DNA of 64,000 bases from Litoreibacter ascidiaceicola. Its GTDB lineage: Bacteria; Pseudomonadota; Alphaproteobacteria; Rhodobacterales; Rhodobacteraceae. The translations under genes and the position numbers were made by a program. The notes beneath the pieces are model-generated. The model did no database searches. It was given only the letters and a program-made list of their open reading frames with translations, and had not been told where the DNA came from. The stretch is taken from positions 186,001 through 250,000 of the forward strand of contig NZ_FQUV01000005.1 of assembly GCF_900129235.1 (NCBI RefSeq). Direction: 5' to 3'. Shown piece by piece: positions 9,201-18,798 of the stretch. Positions within the stretch are counted from its first letter, which is position 1; each line of letters opens with the position of its first letter.

Positions 9201-9276
9201 TGGTGCCCCAAGACGGACTCGAACCGCCGACCTTGTCCTTACGAAGGACCTGCTCTACCAGCTGAGCTATTGGGGC
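9201..9276 (-). tRNA. tRNA-Thr, anticodon CGT
   Basis: Read on the minus strand, the 76 bases fold as a cloverleaf: acceptor GCCCCAA/TTGGGGC, D stem GCTC/GAGC, anticodon loop TTCGTAA, T loop TTCGAGT, and an encoded CCA end. The anticodon at positions 34-36 is CGT, which reads the threonine codon ACG. The outermost anticodon-stem pair (27-43) is G opposite A, a mismatch, while the inner four pairs are sound. It lies between the peptide transporter and the hemY-like gene. Confidence 0.95.
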
Positions 9277-9318
9277 TTCGGCGCGGGAATTAGCACCCTG
9301 TGCGCGACGGGGAAAGTC

Positions 9319-10815
9319 TTAATTTGCCTTCGCGGCGTCTTCGTCCTTGGCAGGCTCGTCATCAAGTTTCACCACGATGACCTCGTGATCCGGAACGATT
9401 TCTGCATCCTCGGCCTCCACAGTGTCGGACTTGTCCTGCAAGGCCCCGACAATCAGCGGCAGCATAGCGGTTCCCGCAGGCATCGACACCGACGTCTCCG
9501 GCGCCTCCGCCCAGCTTAGCGTATCAAGGCTACCACAGTTGGAACAGGTCGGCGCCCATGCAGGATGCACGGTCTGGCAGTTCTGGCAGACCCATTGTGG
9601 GCCACGCGGCGCGGATAGCGCACGGGTCAACCACCCCCGCACGACAGCATCGTCAGAGCCTTCGCCACGCTCGATCGCGGCCATTATAGTCAACGACCGC
9701 GCGGTCGCAGCGGTTTCGGCCAGATCACCGACGGCGCGCCGCGCTTCAGGGAAATTCTCGGCCGCGATGTTCAACTCGGCCAGAAGCATCTTGGTTTCAG
9801 GATGGTCAGGCTGCGCCCGCGTCAACGCGGTGAAGCGCTTGATCCGTGCCTCAGGCGTCTCGTCCGGGACGATCTCGGCAAAGACCGCGGCCAGATCCGG
9901 ATGCGGTTGCGCGGCCCATGATTTCTTGATGACGCGGGTGGCATATTTGGGTTTGCCCTGTTCGATATAGCCACGTGCAGCAAGTACCGCCGCAGGGATC
10001 AAATCGGGGGACAGACGGTTCGCCTCAATCGCGGTTTCCCGCGCTTCAATGCTGGACCCTTCAGCCAGAATTTCTTTCGCCTCGGACAGCGCCAGAACCG
10101 CATCTCGGCGGCGATGCACATCGCGCGGCAAGCTCCCGTGCTTGAGTTTGGCATTCAGCGTCTTGCGCGCGCCGGACCAGTCTTCGGTCTTGGCTTGCAA
10201 ACCAAGCAACACATTTTGAGTTTCTTCATGCTTCGGCTTCAAGGCAAACGCCTTTTCGGCCAGTTTCAGCGCCGTGTCCGTATCCCCTTCGGCCAGCTTC
10301 TGCTTCATAATCCCGCGCACACCCACAAAGCGGGTCCGCTCGTCCGTCAGCAGCCGCTTGTAAACTTCTTGCGCCTTCTTGGTGTCGCCCGCAGATTCAG
10401 CCGCTTGCGCGGTCAGCAGGTTGGTCAACTCAGGGCGGGCCAGATATTTCTCGGCCTTTGCCGCTTTCGCCATCGCGGTGCGGCCTTCGCCGGACGCCAG
10501 CGCCATTAGGCCATCGGCCAATGCCTCAAAGCCTTTCCGCTCGCGATTGCGGGTGAAGTAGCGGCTGATCGCCGTCTCGTCGCCATTGAGGAAATGGAAG
10601 GTCGCGTTCAAAAGTCCGAGGACTTTCAGCAACACCCAGAACCCTGCCAGCAGGGCCACAAGACCCAAGATCGCCATCAGCGGGCTTAAGGTAAATTCGG
10701 TATTCGCCACCGACACGCGGACCCCGCCGCTGGTTTCCAGCAACATACCCAAGCCCAGAGTGATCGCCACAATGACGCCCACAAACACCAGAATTTTCAC
10801 GAGAGACCAAAGCAT
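9319..10815 (-). CDS. hemY: HemY-like tetratricopeptide membrane protein with C-terminal zinc ribbon
   Basis: Inner-membrane protein of 498 residues with the HemY_N layout: two membrane helices (about 5-25 and 44-68), then a long helical, TPR-like region to about 400. A C-terminal zinc ribbon has Cys410, Cys413, Cys424 and Cys427 (CxxC, ten residues, CxxC). The name comes from the hem operon of enterobacteria; the protein is not the protoporphyrinogen oxidase also called HemY, and its exact job in heme synthesis is not settled. It is third in the string hemD, mic60, hemY, starting nine bases after mic60. Ribbon-bearing versions resemble LapB in layout, so a role in envelope homeostasis is possible. 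Confidence 0.85.
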   Translation of the reverse strand: MLWSLVKILVFVGVIVAITLGLGMLLETSGGVRVSVANTEFTLSPLMAILGLVALLAGFWVLLKVLGLLNATFHFLNGDETAISRYFTRNRERKGFEALADGLMALASGEGRTAMAKAAKAEKYLARPELTNLLTAQAAESAGDTKKAQEVYKRLLTDERTRFVGVRGIMKQKLAEGDTDTALKLAEKAFALKPKHEETQNVLLGLQAKTEDWSGARKTLNAKLKHGSLPRDVHRRRDAVLALSEAKEILAEGSSIEARETAIEANRLSPDLIPAAVLAARGYIEQGKPKYATRVIKKSWAAQPHPDLAAVFAEIVPDETPEARIKRFTALTRAQPDHPETKMLLAELNIAAENFPEARRAVGDLAETAATARSLTIMAAIERGEGSDDAVVRGWLTRALSAPRGPQWVCQNCQTVHPAWAPTCSNCGSLDTLSWAEAPETSVSMPAGTAMLPLIVGALQDKSDTVEAEDAEIVPDHEVIVVKLDDEPAKDEDAAKAN

Positions 10816-10824
10816 ATAACTATC

Positions 10825-12099
10825 CTAATTCGCGTTCAGCGCGTCTGAGAGGCTGTCGAAAGCGGCAAGGGCATCGCGGCGCGTCACGGCGGCGCTTGCC
10901 CAGTCCTGAAGTTCGGCTTTGCCCGCGTCCGGCAAGGCGTCAATGGTTGCCAACGCTGCGTCCAGATCCCCCGCCTTGGTGGCGGCTTCAGCACGCGACA
11001 GCACGGCATCAGGGTCATCCCCTTCGCGCGGTGTCAACGAGCGCGCGCCAAGCTGGTCTTTCAGGAAAAACGTCAACCGTTCCGTCGGCGTATCACCTGC
11101 CGTTGCTTTCAGCGATGCGGACAACGCCGCACGAGCGCCCACGGCGAACTGGTCTTCCAGCGCCTTGGCGGTGGGAACTCCGGTCTCGGCATTGGCGGCC
11201 AGAACCTCCGGCACTTCTGTGGCTGCGGCAATTTCCGGCACGATCGGGGCATACGGCGCTCCTGTGGTCAAAGCCGTCCGCAAGGCGTTCAATGCACCGC
11301 GTGCTTTCGCGCGGGCTTCGGCCTGTGCCGCGTTTTCCTGCTGGGCTTGCGCGGCCGCGATCTGGCCCTGAGTCAGCTCCCGCATCTGCGCAAGGCTCGC
11401 TTCGAGCGTCTCCATCTCGGCGCGTTGCGCGTCCAGCTTGGCCTGTACATCCGCCGGCAGTGGCGCCACCGGCGCGGTTGTCGGCAATTCGTCAATGCGG
11501 GCGCTTAAGGCTGCGCGGGCTTCCGCATCACCGGCTTGAGCAGTGTCCAACGCAGCTTGCAATGTGGTAATGGTTTCGGATTGCTGGGCAATCATCGCCT
11601 CTAACACGCTATCACCACCGCCGCCAAAAACCGGCCATTCAGCCGCTTTGAAATAGATCGCGCCGCCAAAACCGATTAACGCAGCCAGCGCGCCCCCAAG
11701 CAGGGCAGACCAGAAGCCGCCCCGTTTTTCGACCACAGTGACCGGTGTCGGCATGGGTGCCGGAACAGGGTCTTCCGAAGAACTGCCGGCCTCGGGCTCG
11801 TCCACGGGCTTGGCACCTTCACCATCCTTGGCAGCGCCCTCGTCAACGACTTCGCCGTCAACCACCACCTCGCGGTGGGTTTCCACCGCTGGCAACTGGT
11901 CTGGCGTCTTGTCGTCTGGGGTATCCGTCGCATCGTCCTCGCCCAGACGCACACCCTCAACCTTGGTGTCGGCCATCGCGGCGTCCAGTTCGTCGAACTC
12001 CGCACCTTTCACCACGCCGGAAATAGCACCGGCTTTTGACGACGACGCTTTGCTGTCGGTCGCGTCTGTCTTGGGCGGAGTGTTTTTCTTTCGGGCCAA
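10825..12099 (-). CDS. Alphaproteobacterial mitofilin/Mic60-family protein
   Basis: Protein of 424 residues: a long acidic, disordered N terminus (1-125), one membrane helix at about 129-150, an alanine- and glutamine-rich coiled coil (about 165-270), and a helical C-terminal mitofilin-like region. This layout and its place between hemD and hemY match the bacterial relatives of mitochondrial Mic60, which shape intracytoplasmic membranes and tether the outer membrane in studied alphaproteobacteria. The start is TTG with AAAAGGAA at proper spacing; no ATG lies near. The function is transferred from gene order and architecture, since sequence identity in this family is low. Confidence 0.78.
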   Translation of the reverse strand: MARKKNTPPKTDATDSKASSSKAGAISGVVKGAEFDELDAAMADTKVEGVRLGEDDATDTPDDKTPDQLPAVETHREVVVDGEVVDEGAAKDGEGAKPVDEPEAGSSSEDPVPAPMPTPVTVVEKRGGFWSALLGGALAALIGFGGAIYFKAAEWPVFGGGGDSVLEAMIAQQSETITTLQAALDTAQAGDAEARAALSARIDELPTTAPVAPLPADVQAKLDAQRAEMETLEASLAQMRELTQGQIAAAQAQQENAAQAEARAKARGALNALRTALTTGAPYAPIVPEIAAATEVPEVLAANAETGVPTAKALEDQFAVGARAALSASLKATAGDTPTERLTFFLKDQLGARSLTPREGDDPDAVLSRAEAATKAGDLDAALATIDALPDAGKAELQDWASAAVTRRDALAAFDSLSDALNAN

Positions 12100-12200
12100 G
12101 GCGCGTATTCCTTTTCACTTCAATCGCGCGCGGCGACTCTCTTGGGTCACCGCCACACCCGACCTTAAACCAACAACTTACCCGCTCTCAAGCAGAACAC

Positions 12201-12872
12201 CTAGCTTCGACGGGCTTCAATGGCGTGTAACATCGCCACGCCATCGGGCGCGTCCGCCACACAGGCCACCTGCAACCCCGCGCCTACGGCAACATCAGCC
12301 GCGGCTTGGCTGATAACGATCACGTCCAGCGCCGCCTTTTCAGTGCCGTTCAACTGTTTCGCAAACAATGCGGCACTTCGCGGGGAAAACAGCGGGACAA
12401 TGAGCTTACCCTCTGCGCCCAACGCCTTCCGCGCATCGTCCGATAGCGGCAATGGCCGTTGTTCGTAAGTTATCAAGGGTATCGACGGCATGATCAGATC
12501 CCCCGCAACGTGCCGCCCGCGAGAGTGAACCAGCCGCAAACCTTCGGCACGGTCGGACAGTAAAGCATTCAGGTCATGCAGGTCCCCGTCCGCGCTTTCC
12601 GCCTCGAATCCGGCGTCACGCGCCTCTTGCGCGGTGCGCTCCCCCACGCAAAACGCCAATCCGCGCCAAGCCGAGCCACGTACAAACCCGCGCACCCCAT
12701 TTTCCGATGTGAACACCATTGCCTCAGGCGGCGTGTCCAGCGGCTCGGGGTTCAGAAAAACCGTTTCCATCAGTGGTGACAAAATCACCGGTGCTGCCAG
12801 ATCGGCGGCAAAACGCTCCCCCGCAGCTTTGGGACGGGTCAGTAAGACGGTGGCTGGGATTGTCTGTGTCAT
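12201..12872 (-). CDS. hemD: Uroporphyrinogen-III synthase
   Basis: Cyclises hydroxymethylbilane to uroporphyrinogen III in the cytoplasm, an early tetrapyrrole step. The 223-residue protein shows the HemD pattern: [13 protein letters not shown] near the N terminus, [28 protein letters not shown], and [14 protein letters not shown] in the second domain. The start is ATG 12872; the same frame stays open for about 950 bases further upstream but that part is antisense to tsaD. It is divergent from tsaD across 48 bases, an arrangement common in this family, and is followed by mic60 after 101 bases. Confidence 0.9.
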   Translation of the reverse strand: MTQTIPATVLLTRPKAAGERFAADLAAPVILSPLMETVFLNPEPLDTPPEAMVFTSENGVRGFVRGSAWRGLAFCVGERTAQEARDAGFEAESADGDLHDLNALLSDRAEGLRLVHSRGRHVAGDLIMPSIPLITYEQRPLPLSDDARKALGAEGKLIVPLFSPRSAALFAKQLNGTEKAALDVIVISQAAADVAVGAGLQVACVADAPDGVAMLHAIEARRS

Positions 12873-12920
12873 GGCAAAGGTGTTACCCGTTGCAAAAGCC
12901 CCGCACAACAGGCCCGACCC

Positions 12921-14018
12921 TTGGCGCAAACCCTCACCATCCTTGGCATTGAAAGCAGCTGCGACGACACCGCCGCCGCCGTGGTGCGTCATATCGTTGG
13001 CCAGCCGCCTGAAATCCTTTCGAACGAGGTCTTCGGCCAGACCGACCTGCACGCCGATTTCGGCGGCGTGGTCCCCGAAATCGCCGCCCGCGCCCATGCG
13101 GAGAAGCTGGATGTCATGGTGGAGGCGGCTTTGACGACCTCCGGCTTGACCCTCTCGGATATGGACGCCATCGCCGTCACCGCAGGCCCCGGCCTCATCG
13201 GCGGTGTCATGTCCGGTGTGATGTGCGCCAAGGGGCTGGCCGCGGGATCCGGCAAGCCGCTGATCGGGGTGAACCACCTCGCTGGCCACGCCCTGACCCC
13301 GCGCCTGACTGATCAGCTGGAGTTCCCTTATCTGATGCTCCTCGTCTCCGGCGGGCATTGTCAGTTCCTGATCGCGCATTCCGCCACCAAATTCCAACGC
13401 CTCGGCGGCACCATCGACGACGCACCGGGCGAAGCGTTCGACAAGGTCGCCAAGCTCATCGGTCTGCCGCAACCCGGCGGGCCATCTATTGAGCAGGCCG
13501 CAAAGGACGGCGACCCCAAGTCCCACAAGCTGCCCCGCCCCCTGCTGGACCGCGACGGCTGCGATATGTCCTTCTCCGGCCTCAAAACCGCAACCCTGCG
13601 CGCCCGCGATGCGCTGATCGCGGCACAAGGCGGGCTGCACCCGCAAGACCAAGCCAACCTGTCTGCCAGCTTCCAAGCCGCCGTGACCGACGTGCTGACT
13701 GAAAAAACCCGCCGCGCCTTGGCCCAATACCTTGAACTCGAACCAAAGACCCCCGCCATCGCCGTCGCCGGTGGAGTCGCCGCGAACCAGTCCATCCGCG
13801 CCAGCCTGTCCGACTTGGCCGACCAGCATAACGTCCGCTTCACCGCCCCGCCGCTGAAGCTGTGCACCGACAATGCCGCGATGATCGCATGGGCGGGGTT
13901 GGAGCGCTTCCGTCTCGGCCTGATCGACGACCTGACCCTCACCGCGCGGCCCCGCTGGCCGCTGGACACCGCCGCCCCTGCCATGCTGGGCTCCGGTAAA
14001 AAAGGAGCGAAAGCATGA
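12921..14018 (+). CDS. tsaD: tRNA N6-adenosine threonylcarbamoyltransferase TsaD
   Basis: Catalytic subunit for making t6A at position 37 of tRNAs that read ANN codons, working with TsaB, TsaE and TsaC. The 365-residue protein has the ASKHA-fold opening [16 protein letters not shown], the metal-binding HLAGH (His119, His123), the LLVSGGHCQ phosphate loop and [10 protein letters not shown] near the C terminus. The start is TTG at 12921; it gives the normal N terminus and no ATG precedes the conserved start. TsaE is encoded at 30192 in this same window. It overlaps gpsA by four bases. Confidence 0.95.
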   Translation: MAQTLTILGIESSCDDTAAAVVRHIVGQPPEILSNEVFGQTDLHADFGGVVPEIAARAHAEKLDVMVEAALTTSGLTLSDMDAIAVTAGPGLIGGVMSGVMCAKGLAAGSGKPLIGVNHLAGHALTPRLTDQLEFPYLMLLVSGGHCQFLIAHSATKFQRLGGTIDDAPGEAFDKVAKLIGLPQPGGPSIEQAAKDGDPKSHKLPRPLLDRDGCDMSFSGLKTATLRARDALIAAQGGLHPQDQANLSASFQAAVTDVLTEKTRRALAQYLELEPKTPAIAVAGGVAANQSIRASLSDLADQHNVRFTAPPLKLCTDNAAMIAWAGLERFRLGLIDDLTLTARPRWPLDTAAPAMLGSGKKGAKA

Positions 14019-14986
14019 CCAAAATCACCGTCGCAGGCGCAGGCGCGTTCGGCTCCGCCCTAGCTGTCGCCTTGGACATGGCAGGCCGCGAGGTCACGCT
14101 TGTGGGCCGCAATGTCGACGCCTTCCAGACCAGTCGCGACAACCCGCGCCTGAAAGGTGTGCCGATCCCGCAAAGCATTACCCTCACGACCGAGCTGAAC
14201 GTCACCCAAGACGACCTGCTACTACTCGCCGTCCCGATGCAGGCCATGTCGGGCTATCTGGAAGACACCAAGCCCAAGCCCAAGGCCGCCATCGCGTGTA
14301 GCAAGGGCGTCGACCTCGCCACCGGGCGCGGCCCGACGGCGATCATCAACGACCTGCTAGACGTGCCGTCCGCCATCCTCACCGGCCCCAGCTTCGCCGC
14401 CGACATCGCCCGCGGCCTGCCCACCGCGCTGGTCATCGCCACCGAAAGCGACTTGGGCGAGGAGTTGCAAGAAACCCTCTCGACCGATACCCTGCGCCTC
14501 TATCTATCCCACGACCCCATCGGTGCGGAACTGGGTGGCGCGTTGAAAAACGTCATCGCCATCGCCTGCGGCATCTGCATCGGCGCGGGTCTTGGCGAAA
14601 GCGCGCGCGCCGCGCTGATGACACGCGGCATGGCCGAAATGCTGCGTATGGCCGTTGCCATGGGGGCCAAGCCTGAAACACTTGCGGGCCTCGCGGGTTT
14701 CGGCGATCTGGCGCTCACCTGCACGTCCGAGCAATCCCGTAACTTCAAATTCGGCCTGTCCCTTGGTGGAAAAGGCCCTGCCCCGACGGCCACCACCGAA
14801 GGCCGCCACACCGCCCGCGCCATCGTGAAGCTGGCCGAGGCCAAAGGCGTAGATATGCCCATCGCCAAAATGGTCGCCGGAGTGGTAGAAGAGAAACTGA
14901 CACTGGAACAAGCGGTTTCGATGCTGCTGTCCCGACCGCTGACAAAGGAATGGCCCTATGCTTATCGCGCTGATCTGCACCGATAA
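14015..14986 (+). CDS. gpsA: Glycerol-3-phosphate dehydrogenase [NAD(P)+]
   Basis: Makes sn-glycerol 3-phosphate from dihydroxyacetone phosphate for phospholipid synthesis. The 323-residue protein begins with the dinucleotide-binding loop [10 protein letters not shown] (8-17) and includes [43 protein letters not shown] with the catalytic lysine, and [16 protein letters not shown]. It overlaps tsaD (ATGA) and the downstream YciI-like gene (29 bases), making a co-translated set. Confidence 0.95.
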   Translation: MTKITVAGAGAFGSALAVALDMAGREVTLVGRNVDAFQTSRDNPRLKGVPIPQSITLTTELNVTQDDLLLLAVPMQAMSGYLEDTKPKPKAAIACSKGVDLATGRGPTAIINDLLDVPSAILTGPSFAADIARGLPTALVIATESDLGEELQETLSTDTLRLYLSHDPIGAELGGALKNVIAIACGICIGAGLGESARAALMTRGMAEMLRMAVAMGAKPETLAGLAGFGDLALTCTSEQSRNFKFGLSLGGKGPAPTATTEGRHTARAIVKLAEAKGVDMPIAKMVAGVVEEKLTLEQAVSMLLSRPLTKEWPYAYRADLHR

Positions 14987-15230
14987 ACCCGACCACCTCG
15001 ACACCCGCAAAGCAAACCGCGATGCACATGTGGCGTATCTGAAGGCCTCCGACTGCGTGAAGCAGGCGGGTCCCTTCCTTGACGAAAGCGGTGACATGTA
15101 TGGCTCTCTCATCGTGCTGGACGTTGCCGATATGGATGCCGCCCACGCGTGGGCCGCTGCTGACCCATATGCGCAAGCGGGCCTGTTCTCCGAAGTGCGC
15201 CTTGAGCAGTGGAACAAGGTGATCGGCTGA
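14958..15230 (+). CDS. YciI-family protein
   Basis: Small cytoplasmic protein of 90 residues with a dimeric ferredoxin-like fold. It keeps the family layout: [18 protein letters not shown], His24 (DAHVAYL), QAGPFLDESGDMYGSL, and a C-terminal DPYAQAGLF block. His24 and a nearby acidic residue are the proposed active site in YciI, but no reaction is established for most members. The start overlaps the gpsA end by 29 bases, and the stop shares bases with the EVE gene start (TGATG). Confidence 0.88.
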   Translation: MLIALICTDKPDHLDTRKANRDAHVAYLKASDCVKQAGPFLDESGDMYGSLIVLDVADMDAAHAWAAADPYAQAGLFSEVRLEQWNKVIG

Positions 15231-15643
15231 TGCGCTACTGGTTGTTCAAATCCGAGCCCTCCGTCTGGTCATGGAACGATCAGGTCGCCAAAGGCGACGC
15301 GGGCGAGGAATGGGACGGCGTGCGCAACTACCAAGCGCGCAACTTCATGCGGGAAATGAAACTCGGTGATCGCGGCTTCTTTTACCACTCCCAAAAGGAC
15401 CGTGAAATCGTCGGCATCGTCGAGGTCTGCGCAGAGGCGCATCCCGACAGCACCACCGACGACGACCGCTGGGAGTGTGTGGACATCAAGGCGGTCAAGC
15501 CGCTGAGAAACGGCGTCACACTGGACCAGATCAAGGCCGACGGACGGCTTGACGATATGGTGCTGGTCAAAAACTCGCGCCTGTCGGTGCAACCCGTGAC
15601 CGATGCCGAGTGGAAACTCGTCTGTGGGCTAGGCGGCCTGTAA
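15230..15643 (+). CDS. EVE-domain protein
   Basis: Protein of 137 residues made of a single EVE (PUA-like) domain: it opens with YWLFKSEPSVWSW, and has WDGVRNYQARNFM, GFFYHSQKDREIVGIVEV and a closing VTDAEWKLVCGLGG. EVE domains bind modified bases in DNA or RNA. Its place after tsaD, a tRNA-modification gene, fits an RNA-related role, but that is an inference. ATG 15230 overlaps the YciI stop; the longer frame from 15209 reads through the YciI end. Confidence 0.88.
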   Translation: MRYWLFKSEPSVWSWNDQVAKGDAGEEWDGVRNYQARNFMREMKLGDRGFFYHSQKDREIVGIVEVCAEAHPDSTTDDDRWECVDIKAVKPLRNGVTLDQIKADGRLDDMVLVKNSRLSVQPVTDAEWKLVCGLGGL

Positions 15644-15705
15644 CCACCGCCCCCTAACACTTCGCCAGTGCTACCTCATCAAAGCCGCCTCGCAAGGCGA
15701 GCAGC

Positions 15706-15728
15706 GCGGTTTGTGTCATTCAAACCGC
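15706..15728 (+). terminator. Hairpin downstream of the tsaD-gpsA-YciI-EVE unit
   Basis: GCGGTTTG at 15706-15713 pairs perfectly with CAAACCGC at 15721-15728 around a seven-base loop, 63 bases after the EVE stop. It lacks a T-run and is followed by AAATAAATTG, so it is a weak candidate terminator. It sits immediately before the TRAP promoter. Confidence 0.5.
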
Positions 15729-15735
15729 AAATAAA

Positions 15736-15769
15736 TTGACGCGAATCTTTCATTGGTATACTAGAATAC
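15736..15769 (+). promoter_or_regulatory. Promoter of the TRAP operon with overlapping palindromic operator
   Basis: TTGACG (15736-15741) and TATACT (15757-15762) are near-consensus -35 and -10 boxes, with a short 15-base spacer. The -10 box lies inside GTATACTAGAATAC (15756-15769), a 14-base palindrome with one mismatch. The same motif, GGTTACTAGTATAC, lies before the gntR gene at 18799-18812. The shared consensus GTATACTAGTATAC is a good candidate site for the GntR regulator encoded at the end of this operon, with repression by blocking the -10 box. Confidence 0.6.
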
Positions 15770-15852
15770 ATCACGCAGTGGACGTGTTGTTAGGGTGGAG
15801 GAACCCGCCACAACGCAACTGCGAGAGAATCAAGACGATCAGGGAGGATCGA

Positions 15853-16848
15853 ATGACATTTATTTCAAAGTTCAACACAGCCATGGCCGGTGCAGTGGTC
15901 GGCGGATGCCTTGCAGTCGCCGCGACAACAGCAAGCGCCGCGGAGCTGCGTGGCTGGAACATCCACGTCGAGGATTATCCGGTGTCCATCGCCATGGAAT
16001 CCTTCATGGCCGAAGTGGCCGAGAAGACCGGCGGTGAAGTGACCGGCAAGATTTACCACAACGGCGTTCTGGGCAACCAACCGGACGCCATCGAGCAGAT
16101 CCGCCTTGGTGTGATCGACTTTGGTGAATTCAGCCTTGGGCCAATGGGCCAGTCTGTACCGGAAACCAACGTCGTTTCCCTGCCCTTCATCTTCAAAAGC
16201 ATCCCGCAGATGTACAAGCTGATGGACGGCGAAGTCGGCGCGGCAATCGGCGAAGGCATGATGGCCAAGGGCATGGTGCCACTGGGATGGTATGATGCGG
16301 GCGCACGCTCCTTCTACAACTCCAAGACACCGATCAACACGCCAGCCGACGTCACCGGTCTCAAGGTCCGCGTCATGAGCAACGACCTGTTCGTGAAAAT
16401 GGTCGAATCCATGGACGGCAACGCAACACCAATGGCGTTCGGCGAAGTCTACCAGTCGATCAAAACCGGCGTTGTAGACGGCGCGGAAAACAACCCGCCC
16501 TCCTACGAGTCGACCAACCACTTCGAGGTCGCCAAATACTACTCGCTGACCGAGCACCTGATCATCCCCGAATGCCTGTGCATGAGCTTGAAGACTTGGG
16601 AAAAGATGACCCCGGAGCAGCAGGCCATCCTGAAAGAAGCCGGCCAGAAAAGCGCCAATTTGCAGCGTGAACTGTGGCAGGCGCGTGAAGCGGCAAGCAT
16701 GGAGAAAGTCCAGGCAGGCGGCACGATCGTGAACACCATTGCAGACAAAGCGCCATTTCAGGCGGCAATGGCCCCTGTCTACGACAGCTTCCTTGCGGCA
16801 AATCCTGACCTGACCGATCTGGTCAACATGATCCGCAACGCAGACTAA
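15853..16848 (+). CDS. TRAP transporter substrate-binding protein, DctP family
   Basis: Periplasmic receptor of a tripartite ATP-independent importer for an organic acid, 331 residues. Residues 1-29 are a signal peptide ending ASA. DctP marks include the ligand-binding arginine in GLKVRVMSND and the MAFGEVYQSIKTGVVDGAENNP block. The start is ATG 15853 with AGGGAGG before it; the longer frame from 15736 reads through the promoter. It is followed by QM permease genes after a strong hairpin. The ligand is likely a carboxylate, such as a sugar acid or dicarboxylate, but sequence alone does not settle it. Confidence 0.92.
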   Translation: MTFISKFNTAMAGAVVGGCLAVAATTASAAELRGWNIHVEDYPVSIAMESFMAEVAEKTGGEVTGKIYHNGVLGNQPDAIEQIRLGVIDFGEFSLGPMGQSVPETNVVSLPFIFKSIPQMYKLMDGEVGAAIGEGMMAKGMVPLGWYDAGARSFYNSKTPINTPADVTGLKVRVMSNDLFVKMVESMDGNATPMAFGEVYQSIKTGVVDGAENNPPSYESTNHFEVAKYYSLTEHLIIPECLCMSLKTWEKMTPEQQAILKEAGQKSANLQRELWQAREAASMEKVQAGGTIVNTIADKAPFQAAMAPVYDSFLAANPDLTDLVNMIRNAD

Positions 16849-16864
16849 TGTGACATGAACAACG

Positions 16865-16900
16865 AAAGGCCCGCTGCTTCCTTTGGACAGCGGGCCTTTT
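16865..16900 (+). terminator. Hairpin between dctP-type and dctQ-type genes
   Basis: AAAGGCCCGCTG pairs with CAGCGGGCCTTT around an 11-base loop, starting 17 bases after the binding-protein stop, and a short T-run closes it. It looks like a partial rho-independent terminator that would leave the binding protein in excess over the permease subunits, as in many TRAP and ABC operons. Confidence 0.8.
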
Positions 16901-16940
16901 GTTACCCAGACTGCGCCTAAACACATCTGCGGAGACTTTG

Positions 16941-17471
16941 ATGTCGGGACAATCACCATTCATTCAGCGCATCGAGCACGCCTTGGACTGGGTCCGATCC
17001 CTGTGCATCCTGCTCTCGTCCATCGCCCTTGTGGTTCTCGTCACCACTTTCGGCTGGCTGGTCTTCGGGCGCTACGTCCTGAACGTCACCCCGACATGGG
17101 TCGAACAGTTGGCCCTTCTGCTCATCTGCTACATCGCGTTTTTGGGCGCAGCCGCTGGTATCCGCGACGACACCCATATCGGGGTCACGCTGTTTCGCGA
17201 CATGATGCCCGTCGGGGCACAGAAAGTCCTGATGATCGCAATCGACCTGATCCTCGCGGCCTTCGGGGGGATTATGTTGTTTGCCGGAACGGTGTTGATG
17301 CAATTCGGCTGGGACACCTTGCTGCCGATGCTGAACATCCCCGAAACCTTCCGGACGCTTGCGATCACCTCATGTGGCGCGCTGATCTTCCTGTTCGCGG
17401 GTATGCGCGGGCTCATCCGTATTCTTACGTTTCAGGACTGGGCGCCTGAAACCGAACTCAAGGAGTCCTGA
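16941..17471 (+). CDS. TRAP transporter small permease, DctQ family
   Basis: Small inner-membrane subunit, 176 residues with four membrane helices (about 20-45, 53-75, 93-115 and 134-156). The motif TWVEQLALLLICYIAFLGAA is typical of DctQ. ATG 16941 is chosen over a frame opening at 16899 because it follows GGAGA and gives a normal N terminus. It sits between the binding protein and the large permease and ends two bases before the DctM-type start. Confidence 0.92.
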   Translation: MSGQSPFIQRIEHALDWVRSLCILLSSIALVVLVTTFGWLVFGRYVLNVTPTWVEQLALLLICYIAFLGAAAGIRDDTHIGVTLFRDMMPVGAQKVLMIAIDLILAAFGGIMLFAGTVLMQFGWDTLLPMLNIPETFRTLAITSCGALIFLFAGMRGLIRILTFQDWAPETELKES

Positions 17472-17473
17472 GC

Positions 17474-18754
17474 GTGGGACTAGCCATATTACTCTGCGTC
17501 TTCGGCGTAGGCGTCGTGATCGGCGCGCCGGTCGCCTTCGCCATGGGCATCGCTGCCGCCGCCGCATTCTGGTACGAAGGTTTCCCCCTTCTCATCACCT
17601 TCCAGCGGGCAACCGCAGGCGTGTCGGTGTTCTCGCTGCTTGCCATCCCGTTCTTCGTGTTCGCAGGCGAGATCATGTTGCATGGCGGCATCGCCAGCCG
17701 CTTGGTCAAACTCGCATCCGCCTTGGTGGGCCACCTCAAAGGCGGCTTGGCCATGGTCAACATCTTCTCCAGCATGCTGTTCGGCGGCATCTCCGGCTCT
17801 GCGGTTGCTGACATCTCGGCGCTTGGCTCGCTGCTTATTCCGGTGATGAAAGAGCGCGGTTACCGCCCCGACTTCGCGGTCAACGTGACCGTGACCTCTT
17901 CCATCGCGGGCATCGTCATTCCGCCCAGCCACAACATGATCATCTTCGCCGTGGCCGCTGGTGGGGGCATCTCGGTCTCCAAGCTGTTCCTGGCTGGCGT
18001 GATCCCTGGCATCCTGATGTGCGTCTGTCTGGCCATCGCCGCCTACATCCTGTCCATCAAACACAACTACCCGTCAGAGCCGTTCCCCGGTTGGGGCGAG
18101 GTGGGCCGCAGTGCCGCTGACGCAATTCCGGGTTTCTTCACCGCAGTAATCATCGTGGGCGGCACGCTGTCTGGTGTCTTCACGGTGACGGAATCCGGTG
18201 CTTTCGGCGCGATCTATGCGGTGCTGCTGACGCGGTTCTACTATCGCAGTCTCAGCTGGGATGCGTTCGTTCTGGCCGTCACAGGTGCTGTGCGCACAAC
18301 GGCCATGGTGATGATCCTCATCGCCTTCGCCAGTTCCTTCGCCTACCTGCTGGCGCTCTATCAGGTTCCGGCAAAGCTCAGTGATCTTCTGGTGTCCATT
18401 TCCGACAATCCGATCATGATCCTGTTGATGATCAACGTGATCCTGCTGATCCTGGGGATGATCATGGACATGGCCGCCCTGATCCTGATCTGCACGCCAA
18501 TCTTCCTGCCCATCGCCAAGGGGCTGGGCATGGACCCGACCCAGTTCGGTATCATGATGCTGATCAACCTCGGCTTGGGCCTGTGCACGCCACCCGTCGG
18601 AACCTGCCTTTTCGTTGGCTGCGCGGTCGGCAAGATCAAGATCGAGCAGGCGCTCAAGTCGATCTGGCCGTTCTACATCGCAATTCTGGGCGCGCTGCTG
18701 CTGGTCACATTCGTTCCCCAGGTTTCGCTCTGGCTGCCGTCGCTCTACGACTGA
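17474..18754 (+). CDS. TRAP transporter large permease, DctM family
   Basis: Main transport channel subunit, 426 residues with about 12 membrane segments; it couples substrate uptake to a sodium or proton gradient. Family marks include IPFFVFAGEIMLHGGIASRL in the first third, SGSAVADISALGSLLIPVM, VIPPSHNMIIFAVAAGGGIS, and the C-terminal LGLCTPPVGTCLFVGC. The start is GTG two bases after the DctQ stop, with AAGGAG before it. It is the last transport gene before gntR. Confidence 0.93.
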   Translation: MGLAILLCVFGVGVVIGAPVAFAMGIAAAAAFWYEGFPLLITFQRATAGVSVFSLLAIPFFVFAGEIMLHGGIASRLVKLASALVGHLKGGLAMVNIFSSMLFGGISGSAVADISALGSLLIPVMKERGYRPDFAVNVTVTSSIAGIVIPPSHNMIIFAVAAGGGISVSKLFLAGVIPGILMCVCLAIAAYILSIKHNYPSEPFPGWGEVGRSAADAIPGFFTAVIIVGGTLSGVFTVTESGAFGAIYAVLLTRFYYRSLSWDAFVLAVTGAVRTTAMVMILIAFASSFAYLLALYQVPAKLSDLLVSISDNPIMILLMINVILLILGMIMDMAALILICTPIFLPIAKGLGMDPTQFGIMMLINLGLGLCTPPVGTCLFVGCAVGKIKIEQALKSIWPFYIAILGALLLVTFVPQVSLWLPSLYD

Positions 18755-18798
18755 TCAAACGGGGCTGGGACTCGGGGCAAGAGCGGTGGATTAACCGA

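Noticed and set aside
12201-13829. 542-codon frame that extends hemD upstream
   Set aside because: Only the last 223 codons look like HemD; the remainder is antisense to tsaD, and the HemD start fits ATG 12872.
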